Shown one piece after another: positions 1-9,172 of a stretch of DNA of 64,000 bases (position 1 is the stretch's first letter; every line of letters starts with the position of its first letter). The translations under genes were made by a program, and so were the position numbers. Source of the stretch: Taudactylus pleione (lineage: Eukaryota; Chordata; Amphibia; Anura; Myobatrachidae). The notes under the pieces are model-generated. The model was given only the letters and a program-made list of their open reading frames with translations, was not told the origin of the DNA and did not search any database. Location of the stretch: assembly GCA_031769625.1 (NCBI GenBank), contig JAUIMM010000718.1, forward strand, positions 248,001-312,000, in the 5' to 3' direction.

Positions 1-1917
1 TGGCCTAAAACATGCATTTGCTGTTTTCTCTTAAATGCAACATGGGAGAAAAACCATTTCACATCACATTTGTGGGTCTTGGTCTTCAACACATCCAGTG
101 AAATTTTGAGCTGTCTGTGTTTGCTACAAGAGGAGATATCACAAAGTATGCGCTTTTGTTGTTTCCATTGCTTTCAATGCATTTTGGCCTAAAACGTGCA
201 TTTGCTGTTTTCTCTTAAATGCAACATGGGAGAAAAACCATTTCACATCACATTTGTGGGTCTTGGTCTTCAACACATCCAGTGAAATTTTGAGCTGTCT
301 GTGTTTGCTACAAGAGGAGATAACACAAAGTATGTGCTTTTGTTGTTTCCATTGCTTTCAATGCATTTTGGCCTAAAACGAGCATTTGCTGTTTTCTCTT
401 AAACGCAACATGGGAGAAAAACCATTTCACATGACATTTGTGGGTCTTGGTCTTCAACACATCCAGTGAAATTTTGAGCTGTCTGTGTTTGCTACAAGAG
501 GAGATAACACAAAGTATGCGCTTTTGTTGTTTCCATTGCTTTCAATGCATTTTGGCCTAAAACGAGCAATTGCTGTTTTCTCTTAATTGCAACATGGGAG
601 AAAAACCATTTCAAATCACATTTGTGGGTCTTGGTCTTCAACACATCCAGTGAAATTTTGAGCTGTCTGTGTTTGCTACAAGAGGAGATAACACAAAGTA
701 TGCGCTTTTGTTGTTTCCATTGCTTTCAATGCATTTTGGCCTAAAACGAGCAATTTCTGTTTTCTCTAAAACGCAACATGGGAGAAAAACCATTTCACAT
801 CACATTTGTGGTTCTTGGTCTTCAACACATCCAGTGAAATTTTGAGCTGTCTGTGTTTGCTACAAGAGGAGATAACACAAAGTATGCACTTTGGTTGTTT
901 CCATTGCTTTCAATGCATTTTGGCCTAAAACGAGCATTTGCTGTGTTCTCTTAAACGCAACATGGGAGAAAAACCATTTCACATCACATTTGTGGGTCTT
1001 GGTCTTCAACACATCCAGTGAAATTTTGAGCTGTCTGTGTTTGCTAAAAGAGGAGATAACACAAAGTATGCGCTTTTGTTGTTTCCATTGCTTTCATTGC
1101 ATTTTGGCCTAAAACGTGCATTTGCTGTTTTCTCTTAAATGCAACATGGGAGAAAAACCATTTCACATCACATTTGTGGGTATTGGTCTTCAACACATCC
1201 AGTGAAATTTTGAGCTGTCTGTGTTTGCTACAAGAGGAGATATCACAAAGTATGCGCTTTTGTTGTTTCCATTGCTTTCAATGCATTTTGGCCTAAAACG
1301 TGCATTTGCTGTTTTCTCTTAAATGCAACATGGGAGAAAAACCATTTCACATCACATTTGTGGGTCTTGGTCTTCAACACATCCAGTGAAATTTTGAGCT
1401 GTCTGTGTTTGCTACAAGAGGAGATAACACAAAGTATGCGCTTTTGTTGTTTCCATTGCTTTCAATGCATTTTGGCCTAAAACGAGCAATTGCTGTTTTC
1501 TCTTAAACGCAACATGGGAGAAAAACCATTTCACATCACATTTGTGGGTCTTGGTCTTCAACACATCCAGTGAAATTTTGAGCTGTCTGTGTTTGCTACA
1601 AGAGGAGATATCACAAAGTATGCGCTTTTGTTGTTTCCATTGCTTTCCATGCATTTTGGCCTAAAACGTGCATTTGCTGTTTTCTCTTAAATGCAACATG
1701 GGAGAAAAACCATTTCACATCACATTTGTGGGTCTTGGTCTTCAACACATCCAGTGAAATTTTGAGCTGTCTGTGTTTGCTACAAGAGGAGATATCATAA
1801 AGTATGCGCTTTTGTTGTTTCCATTGCTTTCAATGCATTTTGGCCTAAAACGTGCATTTGCTGTTTTCTCTTAAATGCAACATGGGAGAAAAACCATTTC
1901 ACATCACATTTGTGGGT
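1..1917. repeat. 184-bp satellite array, left subfamily (about 10.4 monomers)
   Basis: This is a head-to-tail tandem repeat with a 184-bp period. The motif acaaagtatg recurs at 141, 325 and 509 and onward at the same spacing. Left-subfamily monomers are recognised by acacatccagtg (most right-hand monomers have acacaatctgtg) and by tttccattgctttc (right-hand: tatccattggtttc). Monomers alternate irregularly between gagataacac and gagatatcac, and the second form carries an EcoRV site. No higher-order pattern is evident in these ten copies. Reading frames at 891-1112 (+) and 1412-1654 (-) are repeat sequence, not genes. The array begins before the window and stops abruptly at the LINE 3' end after tgtgggt at 1917. 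Confidence 0.97.
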
Positions 1918-2344
1918 AATGCTTTTTTATTAAAATCTTGCAACGCATGAATAAATAAATAATACATAAAATTTGCATTGCGAAACAAATAAGCTTGCTA
2001 CATACAAAGCATCAAGATGTCAAATATACAGGATAATATCCTCATCATAATAATTAAACATTATTAGAAAACACAGAACCTCATTCACGCCACTCATTCT
2101 TACCACCCAGACGAGACAGAGTGCCAACAACACCTCCACCAAACTATCTATATTCAAAATTAACCCCCGACCCTGAGCTACCTATCACCAACACTAACTC
2201 CATATCAGCATAGAGAAAATAAACTGAGCTGCTTAGGCATATGTAAAACCATTCTTCAAAACGAAACAAAGTCCAAAAAACTACCCGAAAAATGTGAAAG
2301 AACAGGAAGCACCAGTATGAACGGAAGAGGCTGTCAGCCACCCA
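1918..2344 (-). other. LINE 3' UTR with polyadenylation signal and abrupt 3' end
   Basis: This is 427 bp of AT-rich minus-strand sequence after the ORF2 stop, with no open frame of note. It includes a TTTATTTATTC stretch near 1949-1959 and ends with AATAAA (plus-strand tttatt at 1926-1931) running into three further As and then GCATT, which abuts the satellite. There is no long poly(A) tail. Tx1-clade elements often lack a long tail, and recognition of the 3' UTR by the reverse transcriptase is the usual explanation. The short frame at 2144-2341 (-) lies here and has no recognisable domain. Confidence 0.75.
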
Positions 2345-5300
2345 CTAAGGGGGTTTCAGGTGTCTCCACCTCCTTGACCACCCAACGGCATCCAACCTCC
2401 TCCTGTCCATTTCCATCAGACTTCCAACCTCGTGAAGAATGAAACGCGCCACCACCTCACAGGGAAGGATTTTACTTCTAGTCGTTACTAAACACCGTGC
2501 ACTCCACGTGTGATATCTGACCACTAAGCTAACTATAAAAATAGTGACCAAATCATAACGCCCAAAACCTTTGAATGCCCCATAAGCCCACTCAGGGTAA
2601 CTGAGCCCCGAAAGGCACGGGATGCGTAAAGCGTTTGAGACCCTTCTATAAACTTCGATGTTAAAGGAACATTCACGCAGGAAGTGGTCCATGGTCTCCT
2701 CCACCCCCAGACATTCCTCACGTGGACAACCACGATCACCGGCACTTCGCCACCTGATGTGCCCCCTAACATAGAGTCTTCCTTGGAAGGAGAGCCAGGC
2801 AAGGTCCCTATACTTCAGTGGGATTCTTTCTGAGCAAATCAAAGAGATCCCATTTGAGCAAACCTCGCCTGGGCAGTCCCTTAGTGTCAGCGGTGCGTAG
2901 AAGTGAGCCCGCAAAATGCCTTTCTCCAACTCCCTTCTAGAAAGGGTTTTGACATCACTCACTGCCACTCCCCATTGCCTTGTCACTCTCAAGCACTGAA
3001 TGACATAGATCGGAAGAGCACCGGACCTGCCTCTGAAGGTTTCCACATGGCCCCCATCATACCAGAGCTCAAGGAAAGGGGACACCCAAGCCCTAAAGCT
3101 CTCTACCCACCAAGGAGGAGCCTCCAAAAATAGGCTTCCAAGATTGAGCTTAATAAAAGTTGTGGCAAAAAAGACCACTGGATTGACCATGCCAAATCCA
3201 CCTTCTTTCCTTGGTCTGTAGGTTATACCTCTTTTAACAATGTTCATCCCATTCCCCCAAAACAAGAGGAAGAACAAGGATGACACTTTAGACCACAAAG
3301 ACCGTGGCAAGAAACACACATAACTGACATAAAGAAATATGGGAACCAGAAAGGTTTTGCACAGGTGAACCCTTTCCCTGTAAGAGAACTGCCAAGTTCT
3401 CCAGGACTGCACTTTCCTGTTGGCTTCCTCTATCCTCCTCTCCCAATTTCGAGTGGCATAATTACCACGGTCAAATGTGATGCCTAGAATTTTGATCTGA
3501 GGACTTGCCCGGGGGAGGCTATCCGGAAGGTCAAACTCGTCGCCTTCCTCCCCCATCCAGAAAGCTTCACATTTATCTTGGTTTACTCTGGAGCACGAGG
3601 CTTCAGAGTAGTCGGAGATCAGGTGTTCCATGCACTGCGCCTCTGCCACGGAGGACAAGACCACAGTGACATCATCCGCGTAGGCCACTACTCTCAAAGG
3701 AGCCTCTGGGCCCAGCTGCACCCCCCTCAACGCACTACAACCAATCCTCCTGACGAAGGGATCAATCGCAAACACGTATAAGAGGGGGCTCAGGGGGCAT
3801 CCCTGACGAACACCAGAGTCAACCCTGAAAGCAGGACCCACCCAACCATTGACAAGCGGGAAGCTCTCGGCCTGATTGTACAGAACACGAAGCCAATTCA
3901 CCACCCTCACCGGAATACCATACCATTCCAGAACAGCCCACAAGTACTTGTGATTCACCCGGTCAAAAGCCTTGGACTGGTCCAATGCCAGTAAGTACTT
4001 ACCCCACCTCTCAGCACGGCATCGCTCTATGGCCTCCCGGACGCCAAGGACAGCACTAAACGTGCTACGGCCCTTCACAGTGCAGTGCTGAGACGAGGAC
4101 AGCACCAGCCCGGAAATTTCCATCAGCCGATTGAACAGTATTTTTGCCAGAATCTTTCTGTCCGTATTAAGAAGAGCGATGGGGCGCCAGTTCTCAATAC
4201 GGGACGGGTCCTTACCTTTTGATAGCAATATGAGGGCAGAAGACCTCATGGAGGGAGGGAGCAATCCCTCACCCAGGCACTCATTATATACTTCCATGAG
4301 GTGGGGAGCCAAGATGTCCCTGAAAGCTTTAAAGAATTCGGATGTCAAACCATCCGGTCCTGGAGATTTTTTTTTAGACAAGCCGTCTATAGCTCTCTTG
4401 ACTTCTTCTGTTGTCACATCGCTGCCCAAGGAGTCAAAAGAGACATCAAGCTTCACAAGCCCCGGTGTCCCCCTCAGAAAAGACTCCATCCTCTCACTAA
4501 TGAGTGGCTGCTCAGACAGAAGGTCGGAGTAAAAGGACCCGATGACTCCCAAGATACCCTCCCTGTCCTCACAGAGAGTACCCAGTTCATCATACAGGCC
4601 CCTAACCTCCCTCAAATTGACTGATTTCCTGCAACTCTGGTAAGGATCAGGCGAGTGGTATTTACCATAATCCCTCTCCAGAACCAAGGAAGCCAGACGA
4701 TCGTACTGATGCTCCCTCAGCTGAGCTTTCACCCGGGAGATATCCCCACTATCTCCACCCTCAGAGATCAAGAAATCTAGTTTCTTTCTCAAGCTCTGGT
4801 AGACGCACCGTTTTCTCAAGTTTTTATGAGCTATAAGCCTCTGAAAAAACCTCCGAGTTCTTTTTTTGCACTCTTCCCACCACTCAGATCTAGTCCAACC
4901 AGCCTCCAGAAGTGTCTCCTGTAGTTGAAAGAAGTCCCTAAAGGACTGGCTAACACTCTCCTCCTTCAGAAGTTCAGAGTTCAAACGCCAAAGGCCCCGC
5001 CCTTTCTGAGGGGTTTCTGAGGCATTCAACGCGACACTCAGACAAACGTGATCAGAAAATTCTACTGCCCTTGCCTCAGGAGGCAAAGTTTTCAAACTTT
5101 CCTTAACAAAAAACCTATCTATCCTAGACCTACGACTACCACAAAAGTATGTGTACCCCGTGAGGTCTGGACTATGGCGAATATGCACATCGACCAGGCC
5201 AGCTTCCCTAATCATGCTAACTAAGAACCTAGCATCATAGCCCAGGGTTGACTTTGCACCCCCCCTGTCTTTGGGCCTCACGATGGTATTAAAGTCACCA

Positions 5301-5722
5301 CCAAAGACAACTTGCCGGGCTGTAAAAAGGAATGGCTTTATCAGCCCAAAGAGGCACTTCCTATCCCAGGCCGACTGCGGTCCATAGATGTTGATCAACC
5401 TGAGATCATGCCCCCTTAGGCTAATATCCAAAACCATACACCTACCTACCTGTAGCTCCATAATCTTGTGTACAGTTACCATGCCGGAAAAAAGTACCGC
5501 CACCCCACCGTACGGCTCGGCCGCAAGCGACCAGAAGGACGGACCACGCCTCCACTGGCTTTTGGCCCTGCGAAGTGTGGACAAATCCCCTATTCTGGTC
5601 TCTTGCAAAAACAAAAAGTCAACATCAATTGTGTTGAAAAAAGAAAAGGCCATATAGCGAGCACGCTCGGAAAGAACGGAAGCCACATTAATGGTGGCAC
5701 ATCGTATAGGATGGGGATCCAT
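2345..5722 (-). CDS. LINE ORF2 protein: AP endonuclease plus reverse transcriptase
   Basis: The product is 1,125 residues from ATG at 5722 to TAG at 2345. An AP-type endonuclease occupies about 6-232: N12, E41 in LQET, Y113 in NIYGP, D143 and N145 in GGDFN, D202 in RIDR, and D224/H225 in SDH, a complete-looking catalytic set. This domain nicks target DNA to prime reverse transcription. The reverse transcriptase spans about 450-760: SPGPDG near 453, NWRPIALLN near 511, ALDQSKAFDRV with the motif A aspartate at 581, GVRQGCPLSP near 637, and the active-site YADD at 681-684. A thumb-like region and WGNGM (822) with GGFGM (841) follow, as in L1/Tx1 elements. A C-terminal finger C999-X4-C1004-X8-H1013-X4-C1018 resembles the CCHC at the end of L1-group ORF2. 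No key residue is missing, so the protein could be active. The reading frames on the opposite strand are shadows. Confidence 0.95.
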   Translation of the reverse strand: MDPHPIRCATINVASVLSERARYMAFSFFNTIDVDFLFLQETRIGDLSTLRRAKSQWRRGPSFWSLAAEPYGGVAVLFSGMVTVHKIMELQVGRCMVLDISLRGHDLRLINIYGPQSAWDRKCLFGLIKPFLFTARQVVFGGDFNTIVRPKDRGGAKSTLGYDARFLVSMIREAGLVDVHIRHSPDLTGYTYFCGSRRSRIDRFFVKESLKTLPPEARAVEFSDHVCLSVALNASETPQKGRGLWRLNSELLKEESVSQSFRDFFQLQETLLEAGWTRSEWWEECKKRTRRFFQRLIAHKNLRKRCVYQSLRKKLDFLISEGGDSGDISRVKAQLREHQYDRLASLVLERDYGKYHSPDPYQSCRKSVNLREVRGLYDELGTLCEDREGILGVIGSFYSDLLSEQPLISERMESFLRGTPGLVKLDVSFDSLGSDVTTEEVKRAIDGLSKKKSPGPDGLTSEFFKAFRDILAPHLMEVYNECLGEGLLPPSMRSSALILLSKGKDPSRIENWRPIALLNTDRKILAKILFNRLMEISGLVLSSSQHCTVKGRSTFSAVLGVREAIERCRAERWGKYLLALDQSKAFDRVNHKYLWAVLEWYGIPVRVVNWLRVLYNQAESFPLVNGWVGPAFRVDSGVRQGCPLSPLLYVFAIDPFVRRIGCSALRGVQLGPEAPLRVVAYADDVTVVLSSVAEAQCMEHLISDYSEASCSRVNQDKCEAFWMGEEGDEFDLPDSLPRASPQIKILGITFDRGNYATRNWERRIEEANRKVQSWRTWQFSYRERVHLCKTFLVPIFLYVSYVCFLPRSLWSKVSSLFFLLFWGNGMNIVKRGITYRPRKEGGFGMVNPVVFFATTFIKLNLGSLFLEAPPWWVESFRAWVSPFLELWYDGGHVETFRGRSGALPIYVIQCLRVTRQWGVAVSDVKTLSRRELEKGILRAHFYAPLTLRDCPGEVCSNGISLICSERIPLKYRDLAWLSFQGRLYVRGHIRWRSAGDRGCPREECLGVEETMDHFLRECSFNIEVYRRVSNALRIPCLSGLSYPEWAYGAFKGFGRYDLVTIFIVSLVVRYHTWSARCLVTTRSKILPCEVVARFILHEVGSLMEMDRRRLDAVGWSRRWRHLKPP

Positions 5723-5752
5723 AATTCCAGATTATAGAGGTAGGACTCCATC
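5723..5752 (-). other. ORF1-ORF2 spacer with a second in-frame stop
   Basis: These 30 nt separate the TAA of ORF1 from the ATG of ORF2. As 30 is divisible by three, both ORFs are in the same frame, and the spacer has a further in-frame TAA seven codons in. An out-of-frame ATG directly follows the ORF1 stop (TAAGATGG context). Simple read-through would need to pass two stops, so ORF2 is more likely reached by termination-reinitiation. That mechanism is inference. Confidence 0.75.
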
Positions 5753-8700
5753 TTACTTTCTCTTTGCCTGTTGAGCAGACTCCTCCCCAGAGGAACCTGT
5801 TCTTTTGCAGGTGATCCCAAAAGGAAGCACCCCATCAGACGGCAAGACAACCTCTTCCAAACCACCCACCACCACATCCACACCAACAGAAACCATTGAG
5901 GCCTCGGCCTCAACCTGCAGGCTACCGCGCCCACCAACACCCTTAGCCTCTGGGGAAGGACCCGGGTCCGGATCTGGAGGTTTTGGTATAGCTGTACCCT
6001 CAGACCGAGTCCCGGGAGGATGCATCTCCCCAGGAGCCACTAAAGGGTAAGAAGCATCTGGGGCCAACTCAGGGGTTTCTTCCACACACTCTACCTCCTC
6101 CGAAAACACCCCACTCTGCCCCTCTGCAGGCTTATCCACCACCACTGCCTTATCTCCTAGCTCCATCCCCGCTAAATCCCACTCTGGGCTTTCAGTGCCC
6201 GATCTCTTCCCCGCTCCTCCAGCCTTGCCCTCCTTCGCCCTTTTCTTCCTCCTTTCCCTAGGCTGCGCTCCCGCTGCTGCCTCTCCAAAGGTTGACTTTT
6301 TCCCAACCTTTCTTCCCACGACTTTGTTGGGGACAAAGACAAGCTCCTCACCATCCCCCCTTACCACCTCCCCCTCCTCCTTCTCCTCTTCGTCCGAGGT
6401 ATTAAAATAGAATCTATTAGATAGAGTGACCTTCTCTCCTGTATGCCTTAGCTTTTTTTTCCTCTTTTTCTTTCCCACCTCGACCACCGTAAAGGGAGCA
6501 TCTTTCTCACCAGCATCTTTACCTGGTGCAATTTCACACCCAGTGGTACTGGCTGCAGGAACCTTGGTTTTTCCTACACCTTCCGGCTCACCCTCTCCTG
6601 GTCTCTCCCCATTCCTCTCCATTGCGGTTTCAAAGCCTGCATCCTCACCGCTCACCTGCCCGCTAGTCAAACCACCCCCCACCTCTTCCTGCCTATCCCC
6701 CACAACAACTGTCACCCCTAAGCCTTCGTTGTGGGCTGCAGACGGGCAGCGGCTGTAAGGATGACCCACCTTTCCACAGAGGTTACACCTGACCTGCCTG
6801 CAATCTTTGGATATGTGCCCTAACCCACTGCACAGCGAGCACTTAATTGCCGTGCAGTCATTAGAAAAATGCCGGAAATCCCCACATTTGTGGCAGACCT
6901 TCGGCTGCCCAGGGTAAAATACCTGGATTTTGTCACGTCCTATAAAGGCTGCTGCCGGGATGTGCTTCACTTCAATGCCAACCTGGTGTAACCTGACAAA
7001 AATGGAATAGGCACCACCCCATACACCTTTAGTGTAGTCAAACTTCTCCAAGTGGGGAGAAAGTACCACACAGTGTCGCGAGAGCCAGAATAGAATATCT
7101 GCCTCCGGCAATGACTCATTCCGGACAAGGATAGTCACCTTCGCCCTGTCCTGACGCGACACCACCAGAGACCTATACCTACAATATGGCTCTATCCCCT
7201 TTTTCTCCTCCCACCTACCACTAAAGGCTTGCAGGCCCCTCAAGGACATGAAGCTAAGATCATAATCTGGAGTTCTCACCGGGTGAATGCAAGCGAACAA
7301 ATCACCCGGCGAGAACCCCAGAGAAAAAACCATGCCCAGGAAGGCGGCCTTTCCAGGCGGCTCACCGCCTCCAACCCACTTCAATTGTACCACATTGCGC
7401 CTTTTAATAGGTGCCCCTCCACCACTTCTAATCATCGGGACAACCGGCGCCCTGCCCGATACAACATTGGCGTAAGAGGAGGGACCCGGTCTAGGCAGGG
7501 TCGAAGGGCCAGCTACGGGCAACGCTAAAGCGGGCACAGGACCCGAACCTACACCCACACCAGAACCTTCACCAACATTCTCCCTCACCCCTGCCTGCCT
7601 GGCCAGATCAGCTTTTATTATGTCCACCACTGCCAAGGACCTAGCAGGAACACTGATCCCTCCAAATATAGTGTCGACCACTGCCAGCTGGCCCTTATCA
7701 AGGGCTGACCTATCCAGTCCAGGAAGTCCTTGTGCCATCTGTGGCACTGCTTTAGGTGTGATGACAGCAGACCTCTCCAATGCCTCCACCTCCATGGCAA
7801 TCGCCACCATCTGGGCTTCAGAGTCCCCAATTGTGGCCTCTCCAAAATGGCCGCCGCCACCAACTGGAGACACATTCGGCAGATACTGCTTTCCACCACC
7901 CTGGACTCCAACAACATGGCCGCCGTCTGATGACGGCCCGACACGCTGCTGCACTTCCTCGGCAGGACCTCCCACTACACCAATAGTAGTGTCGGGGCCT
8001 ACAGGCACCCGGGGATGATCCACCTCAGTGCCTCCACCACCGGTCAGCACTGGCCCTACCGACGCAGCCTTCGGGGGTGAGACCTGAGCTGCCGCATCGC
8101 AGGAAGCTATAGCGGTTGTCCCGGCAACGGCGTCAGCCGCTACCATGGGAACCGCCACGCCCCCCGCTCCAGCACAGCCCGGCTCTGCCCCCAGGAGAGA
8201 CACCTCCCCTTGCCCATACTCCGCAACCACCGGCGCCATCTTTGAAAGTCCTCCGGCCGCCACCCCGCCGGGCGCCATCTTGGGACTCCTGGCCAATAAG
8301 ACCACCGCTTCCTCCTTCAAGCACACGTCACCAGCCCCACGGGAATCGGGCATCGCCGGCCTCGCATCCTCCAGGCGTCCAGCCACCTCTGACTCTGCAG
8401 CAGCGGCCTCAACAGCGCCCAAACACGGACCATCCTCAGCTACTCCGGCAGGTCCTGGAACGAAAACCGGAGCTCCCGCAGCCGCATCAGAGCCAGGTAA
8501 GGTCTTTGGCTTTTTCTCCTCCTCACGCAGCTGAGAGATTCTCCCTCTCAGCCTCTCCACCTTTCTTCCCAGGTCCTCAATCTCCATACTAAGGATAGGC
8601 TTCTGCCAGCTCCTAGCAGTATGTCTTTTGTTTTTTTTTACTGAGATCCAGGCCTGAGCCCGCCGGACCTCACGCTTGAGCTCATCTGGCCCTAGGCCTA

Positions 8701-9079
8701 GGAACTCTTCCTCCGTCTCATCACTCTCCCCCTCCGCCTCACTGCAGCTCCCCTGGCTCAGCACAGATTCACCGCTGGACAACCCCGCGTCCTGGTCCTG
8801 GCCATCGGCACAAAGAGCCTCCTCCTCACCGTCCAGACTGGTAAGCACCTTGCTCCCCAGGGTTACTTCACCCAGGGGACCAGCCTCCTCCGGTTTGGAG
8901 ACTCCCTCCAACACTGCCGGGCCTGCAAACACCAGGTCACCGCTGGCCTCTCTGGAGGAGAGCTGGGTTAATAGCACCACAGCCATCCTCAGACCAGGAT
9001 CGCTAGGCCCACCACCAGGCCCTCCTCCAGGACCAGAAGCCTGGGGATCGCCATCATCCTCCTCCCCAGGAGGGTCCAT
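5753..9079 (-). CDS. LINE ORF1 protein, RNA-binding, three CCHC zinc knuckles
   Basis: The product is 1,108 residues from the ATG at 9079 to TAA at 5753 (1,122 if the open frame is taken from TTG at 9121). Numbering is from the ATG. Residues 1-130 are Gly/Pro-rich then acidic. About 133-190 is rich in Lys, Arg, Glu and Leu with heptad-like spacing and could form a coiled coil. About 195-545 is low-complexity Ala/Gly/Val/Pro. About 561-724 looks like the globular gag-like domain found before the knuckles. Three CX2CX4HX4C knuckles follow at 729-742, 747-760 and 765-778. A basic run KKKRKKK near 870-876 may act as a nuclear signal. ORF1 proteins of this group bind element RNA to form the ribonucleoprotein that is reverse transcribed. 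It is far longer than mammalian L1 ORF1p (about 340 residues). ORF2 follows 30 nt downstream in the same frame. Confidence 0.88.
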   Translation of the reverse strand: MDPPGEEDDGDPQASGPGGGPGGGPSDPGLRMAVVLLTQLSSREASGDLVFAGPAVLEGVSKPEEAGPLGEVTLGSKVLTSLDGEEEALCADGQDQDAGLSSGESVLSQGSCSEAEGESDETEEEFLGLGPDELKREVRRAQAWISVKKNKRHTARSWQKPILSMEIEDLGRKVERLRGRISQLREEEKKPKTLPGSDAAAGAPVFVPGPAGVAEDGPCLGAVEAAAAESEVAGRLEDARPAMPDSRGAGDVCLKEEAVVLLARSPKMAPGGVAAGGLSKMAPVVAEYGQGEVSLLGAEPGCAGAGGVAVPMVAADAVAGTTAIASCDAAAQVSPPKAASVGPVLTGGGGTEVDHPRVPVGPDTTIGVVGGPAEEVQQRVGPSSDGGHVVGVQGGGKQYLPNVSPVGGGGHFGEATIGDSEAQMVAIAMEVEALERSAVITPKAVPQMAQGLPGLDRSALDKGQLAVVDTIFGGISVPARSLAVVDIIKADLARQAGVRENVGEGSGVGVGSGPVPALALPVAGPSTLPRPGPSSYANVVSGRAPVVPMIRSGGGAPIKRRNVVQLKWVGGGEPPGKAAFLGMVFSLGFSPGDLFACIHPVRTPDYDLSFMSLRGLQAFSGRWEEKKGIEPYCRYRSLVVSRQDRAKVTILVRNESLPEADILFWLSRHCVVLSPHLEKFDYTKGVWGGAYSIFVRLHQVGIEVKHIPAAAFIGRDKIQVFYPGQPKVCHKCGDFRHFSNDCTAIKCSLCSGLGHISKDCRQVRCNLCGKVGHPYSRCPSAAHNEGLGVTVVVGDRQEEVGGGLTSGQVSGEDAGFETAMERNGERPGEGEPEGVGKTKVPAASTTGCEIAPGKDAGEKDAPFTVVEVGKKKRKKKLRHTGEKVTLSNRFYFNTSDEEEKEEGEVVRGDGEELVFVPNKVVGRKVGKKSTFGEAAAGAQPRERRKKRAKEGKAGGAGKRSGTESPEWDLAGMELGDKAVVVDKPAEGQSGVFSEEVECVEETPELAPDASYPLVAPGEMHPPGTRSEGTAIPKPPDPDPGPSPEAKGVGGRGSLQVEAEASMVSVGVDVVVGGLEEVVLPSDGVLPFGITCKRTGSSGEESAQQAKRK

Positions 9080-9172
9080 CCTCTGCTGGGGGAAACGCTC
9101 AGGAGAGACCACTGGCTTCAAATACTACCAGAGGCGTGGGAGCTCTGAAATGGGTGACCTCTCGCCGAGGGA
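9080..9172 (-). other. LINE 5' UTR (short, or 5' end slightly truncated)
   Basis: These roughly 93 bases lie between the right satellite junction and the first ATG of ORF1. The ORF1 frame stays open upstream of that ATG to a TAG at 9127-9125, so a non-AUG start (TTG at 9121) is formally possible. For a eukaryotic message the ATG at 9079 is the better choice. Many LINEs carry an internal promoter in a longer 5' UTR. The shortness here means either that this family has a short leader or that a little of the 5' end was lost on insertion. I see no recognisable promoter motif. Confidence 0.6.

Larger units (their letters stand above)
1918..9172 (-). mobile_element. Tx1/L1-like non-LTR retrotransposon (LINE), apparently intact, inserted in the satellite
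   Basis: This is a 7.26-kb non-satellite block with two long uninterrupted minus-strand frames in the order ORF1 (CCHC knuckles) then ORF2 (AP endonuclease, reverse transcriptase, C-terminal CCHC). A 3' UTR ending in an AATAAA-containing A-run follows. It is clearly GC-richer than the satellite, at least over ORF1. Left satellite ends tgtgggt at 1917 and right satellite resumes ttcaacac at 9173. An uninterrupted monomer has cttggtc between these, so about 7 bp of target is missing and no target-site duplication is seen. The domain order and long zinc-knuckle ORF1 match Tx1-clade elements; this assignment is from motifs only and a related L1-group clade remains possible. No frameshift or internal stop is visible, suggesting a fairly recent insertion. 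Confidence 0.93.
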
